63,561 nt of DNA from JACJYC01 sp964558465 (GTDB lineage Bacteria > Bacteroidota > Bacteroidia > Chitinophagales > Saprospiraceae), in the NCBI GenBank assembly GCA_964558465.1, contig CAZLEF010000038.1, positions 1 through 63,561 on the forward strand, given 5' to 3'. Positions 61,769 through 63,561 of the stretch are shown here, in pieces. A model generated the notes under the pieces. That model was given only the letters and a program-made list of their open reading frames with translations, had not been told where the DNA came from and did no database searches. Each line of letters begins with the position of its first letter. The first letter of the stretch is position 1. Made by a program: the position numbers and the translations under genes.

Positions 61769-63490
61769 TCAATTTTCACCGGGCCCCGCCAACCGTTCGG
61801 TCACCTTTCCGCAGGTGAGCATCTGGCTGCCAAAATACGGATTGAGTACCTTGTCTTCGAGACTCAGCCATTCGGCGCCTTTGTTGCCGTCGGCCATCGG
61901 GCAATACTGGACAAAAACATCCCTGTTGGAATGCCCAAAATATTTTGCCAGTTCAATAAAACGTATGGAAAACGGCTTGAATTGCCGTCTTATTTCTTCC
62001 AGACCGGCGGCTGAACGCATCACCTGCAATTCGGTCTGCAATTTTGCACGATGCAATCCCCAGTGTTCCCTGGCCTGGCCGGAAAACCTGGCAATTTCCA
62101 ATTTTTCTATCTGATCTTTCAATTGACCGGCTCTCGTTTTCGCAGCGCCCGGGTCGTCGGAAACCAGGGCGTCTTTCAATTCGAAATATACATCAAAAAT
62201 CCGATCCATTTCCTGCCGGAGTGCGGGATCCAATTCAAAGACTCCGACCGTTTTTTTTCCGGCGGCCATCATACTTTGTTTGCCGCTGAGCTGAGCGGCG
62301 GCATCCACCGAAAAAGTTCCGCTGACCGCAATTTCCATTCCGGCTTCGAGCCCCTCTTCGATCAGGTAGCCGTCGCCGGCGGAAGGCCCCAGCGTCACTT
62401 CCTGCATCCGGAACCGGATATCGCCTTCCGTTTCGGTTTTGATATAAACAACCGAGCGTTCACCCGTCCACAAAACCGCCGATTCAGGGACCATGATTTT
62501 TCCGGTACCGTTTTTCAACCGGCTTTTGAGGCGCCCGCTCACAAACATTTCCGGTTTGAGTTGGCCCTCCGGGTTGGGTACTTCCACCCGCGCTGCCGCC
62601 ACCCTGGTCACCGGATTGATCACCGGATCGAGATAAGCAATCCTTCCTTCAAATGTTTTGGCGGGCAGAGACTGGACAGTAAAAGAAATCCGGTCGCCGG
62701 TTTTCACCCATGCCATATCGCTCTCGTATACATCAAAAAGGACCCAAACCCTGGAAAGGTCTACAATTTCATAGATGGGCATGCCCCGCATGACATAATC
62801 CCCCAGGTTGACTTTTTTGGTCAGGACAAAGCCGGAAACATCCGCCACGACCGGGAAATGCTCCCGGGGTTTGCCCCCAACGATGAGTTCATCGATCTGT
62901 GCGTCCGACAATTTCCAGTTCTTCAGTTTTTCCCGTGAAGCCTGGTAAAGACCTGGCTGGGTTTCTCGGATCTGGTGAGCTGCCAGGAGTTCTTTTTGCG
63001 CGGTGACCAGTTCGGGGGAATAAACCACGGCCAACTGCCGGCCTTTTTTGACCTGTTCTCCGGTAAAATTAACGAACAACTGTTCCACCCGGCCTTCCAC
63101 ATGCACCGTTTGGGAAAAGATCCTGCGTTCATCCGCCTGGATCTTTCCGTTCATACGGACCTCTTTTACAGGGTCGCCAACGCCAACTACCAGCGTTTGG
63201 ATATTGGCCAATTGGATGGCAGAAGGCGTCATTCTTATTTCCACCGGATCATCATCCCCCGAGCCCTGGTCGACCGGAATCAGGTCCATCCCGCAGATCG
63301 GACATTTTCCGGGTTCGGGCCGGCGGACCTGGGGATCCATCGAGCAGGTCCAGGTCTGGCCCGCCTGAGGTTCTTCTTCCAAATGGGAAACTCGGCCGGT
63401 TTCTCCGGAGGGTTTGATCATCCATCCGATCCATAACCCGATGGCCAAGAACAGGGCGGCTTTCAGCAAATTATAGAATTTTATTCGCAT
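61769..63490 (-). CDS. CusB-like RND efflux periplasmic adaptor with heavy-metal-binding and DUF3347 domains
   Basis: This 573-aa protein has an N-terminal membrane anchor (residues 8-26) and a heavy-metal-binding domain with CSMDPQVRRPEPGKCPICGMDLIP (written as CSMDPQVR and CPICGMDLIP, about residues 49-72). A membrane-fusion-protein core follows (about 90-400; GRVEQLFVNFTGEQVKKG, VWVLFDVYESDMAWVKTGD), then a DUF3347 domain (about 420-573, ending in CPMADGNKGAEWLS). CusB proteins link an RND pump to an outer-membrane channel and receive Cu(I)/Ag(I). The CusA and CusC partners would lie beyond the right edge or elsewhere. CopA at 13.9 kb complements it. Confidence 0.92.
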   Translation of the reverse strand: MRIKFYNLLKAALFLAIGLWIGWMIKPSGETGRVSHLEEEPQAGQTWTCSMDPQVRRPEPGKCPICGMDLIPVDQGSGDDDPVEIRMTPSAIQLANIQTLVVGVGDPVKEVRMNGKIQADERRIFSQTVHVEGRVEQLFVNFTGEQVKKGRQLAVVYSPELVTAQKELLAAHQIRETQPGLYQASREKLKNWKLSDAQIDELIVGGKPREHFPVVADVSGFVLTKKVNLGDYVMRGMPIYEIVDLSRVWVLFDVYESDMAWVKTGDRISFTVQSLPAKTFEGRIAYLDPVINPVTRVAAARVEVPNPEGQLKPEMFVSGRLKSRLKNGTGKIMVPESAVLWTGERSVVYIKTETEGDIRFRMQEVTLGPSAGDGYLIEEGLEAGMEIAVSGTFSVDAAAQLSGKQSMMAAGKKTVGVFELDPALRQEMDRIFDVYFELKDALVSDDPGAAKTRAGQLKDQIEKLEIARFSGQAREHWGLHRAKLQTELQVMRSAAGLEEIRRQFKPFSIRFIELAKYFGHSNRDVFVQYCPMADGNKGAEWLSLEDKVLNPYFGSQMLTCGKVTERLAGPGEN

Positions 63491-63504
63491 GCTGCGGTGG
63501 TTTA

Positions 63505-63561
63505 TGTATGTTGATTTGTTGATTTGTTGATTTGTTGATTTGTTGATTTGTTGATTTGTTG
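63505..63561. repeat. TTGATTTG word array at the window edge
   Basis: At least six TTGATTTG units run into the right edge, directly upstream of the CusB-like gene; the same word occurs at 43607-43640. Confidence 0.9.

Noticed and set aside
1..63561. CRISPR array
   Set aside because: Repeats seen are continuous words without unique equal-length spacers, and no cas gene is present.

Overview
The window is a chromosomal stretch of a Bacteroidota bacterium, most likely from the Saprospiraceae/Chitinophagia side of the phylum. The evidence is: TAnnTTTG-type -7 promoter boxes just upstream of many start codons; almost no Shine-Dalgarno sequences; a TonB-dependent receptor with a carboxypeptidase-D-like N-terminal domain; a GH95 fucosidase; a WG-repeat lipoprotein; a PspC protein; and a Fibrobacter-major-paralogous (FISUMP) domain protein. 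Placement below phylum level is inference.

Layout. 1-5 kb: a partial four-helix-bundle gene, queG, a DASS/SLC13 carrier, an RlpA/SPOR protein and an SMP-30-like beta-propeller. 5-13 kb: an ECF sigma factor with a membrane partner, an NrtR-like Nudix protein, a WG-repeat lipoprotein and a large BNR/sortilin-like propeller. 13-18.5 kb: a CBS protein, a CopA-type Cu ATPase with a tightly coupled membrane protein, PspC and an EVE protein. 18.7-19.8 kb: an AT-rich orphan toxin/immunity pair. 20-27.7 kb: lepA, a small P-loop kinase, the GH95 enzyme, ung and an alpha/beta hydrolase. 27.96-28.28 kb: a tRNA-Arg(UCU) gene interrupted in its anticodon by a compact group I intron, followed by an AT-rich stretch with an orphan DUF6922 gene, an unknown gene and a truncated VOC gene. 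30-46 kb: an S9 peptidase, a lipoprotein, a MoxR/ChlI-like ATPase, a YciO/Sua5 protein, a TonB receptor, an SLC1 carrier, purE, a two-gene molybdenum hydroxylase and an ABC-F protein. 46-53 kb: a Lon-N-domain protein, a 1873-residue alpha-2-macroglobulin and a short HicB-like gene. 53-63.5 kb: an EAD11-TM-FISUMP protein, a HerA-like ATPase, a DRGH nuclease, coaE, pirin, aspartokinase and a CusB-like adaptor with a heavy-metal-binding and a DUF3347 domain.

The most unusual signals are not ordinary protein genes. (1) The tRNA-Arg(UCU) group I intron has recognisable P3, P7 and P8 helices. (2) Almost every intergenic gap holds arrays of short words (7-12 bp), often followed by their reverse complement so the transcript could fold back. 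GC-rich palindromic cassettes recur inside these arrays, for example seven copies of CCACGCC-N(2-3)-GGCGTGG. One such dispersed word has run into the 3' end of the pirin gene. (3) A GIY-YIG-like toxin domain sits without a delivery domain directly upstream of its probable immunity gene. (4) An effector-associated-domain (EAD11) membrane protein lies beside a HerA-like ATPase and an envelope nuclease. (5) A roughly 169-bp foldback element resembles a miniature inverted-repeat element.

Most of the rest is housekeeping or general accessory metabolism. Genes are mostly single transcription units. Probable co-transcribed pairs are the sigma factor and its membrane partner, copA with the downstream membrane gene, toxin/immunity, the 2Fe-2S and molybdenum subunits, and nuclease/HerA.
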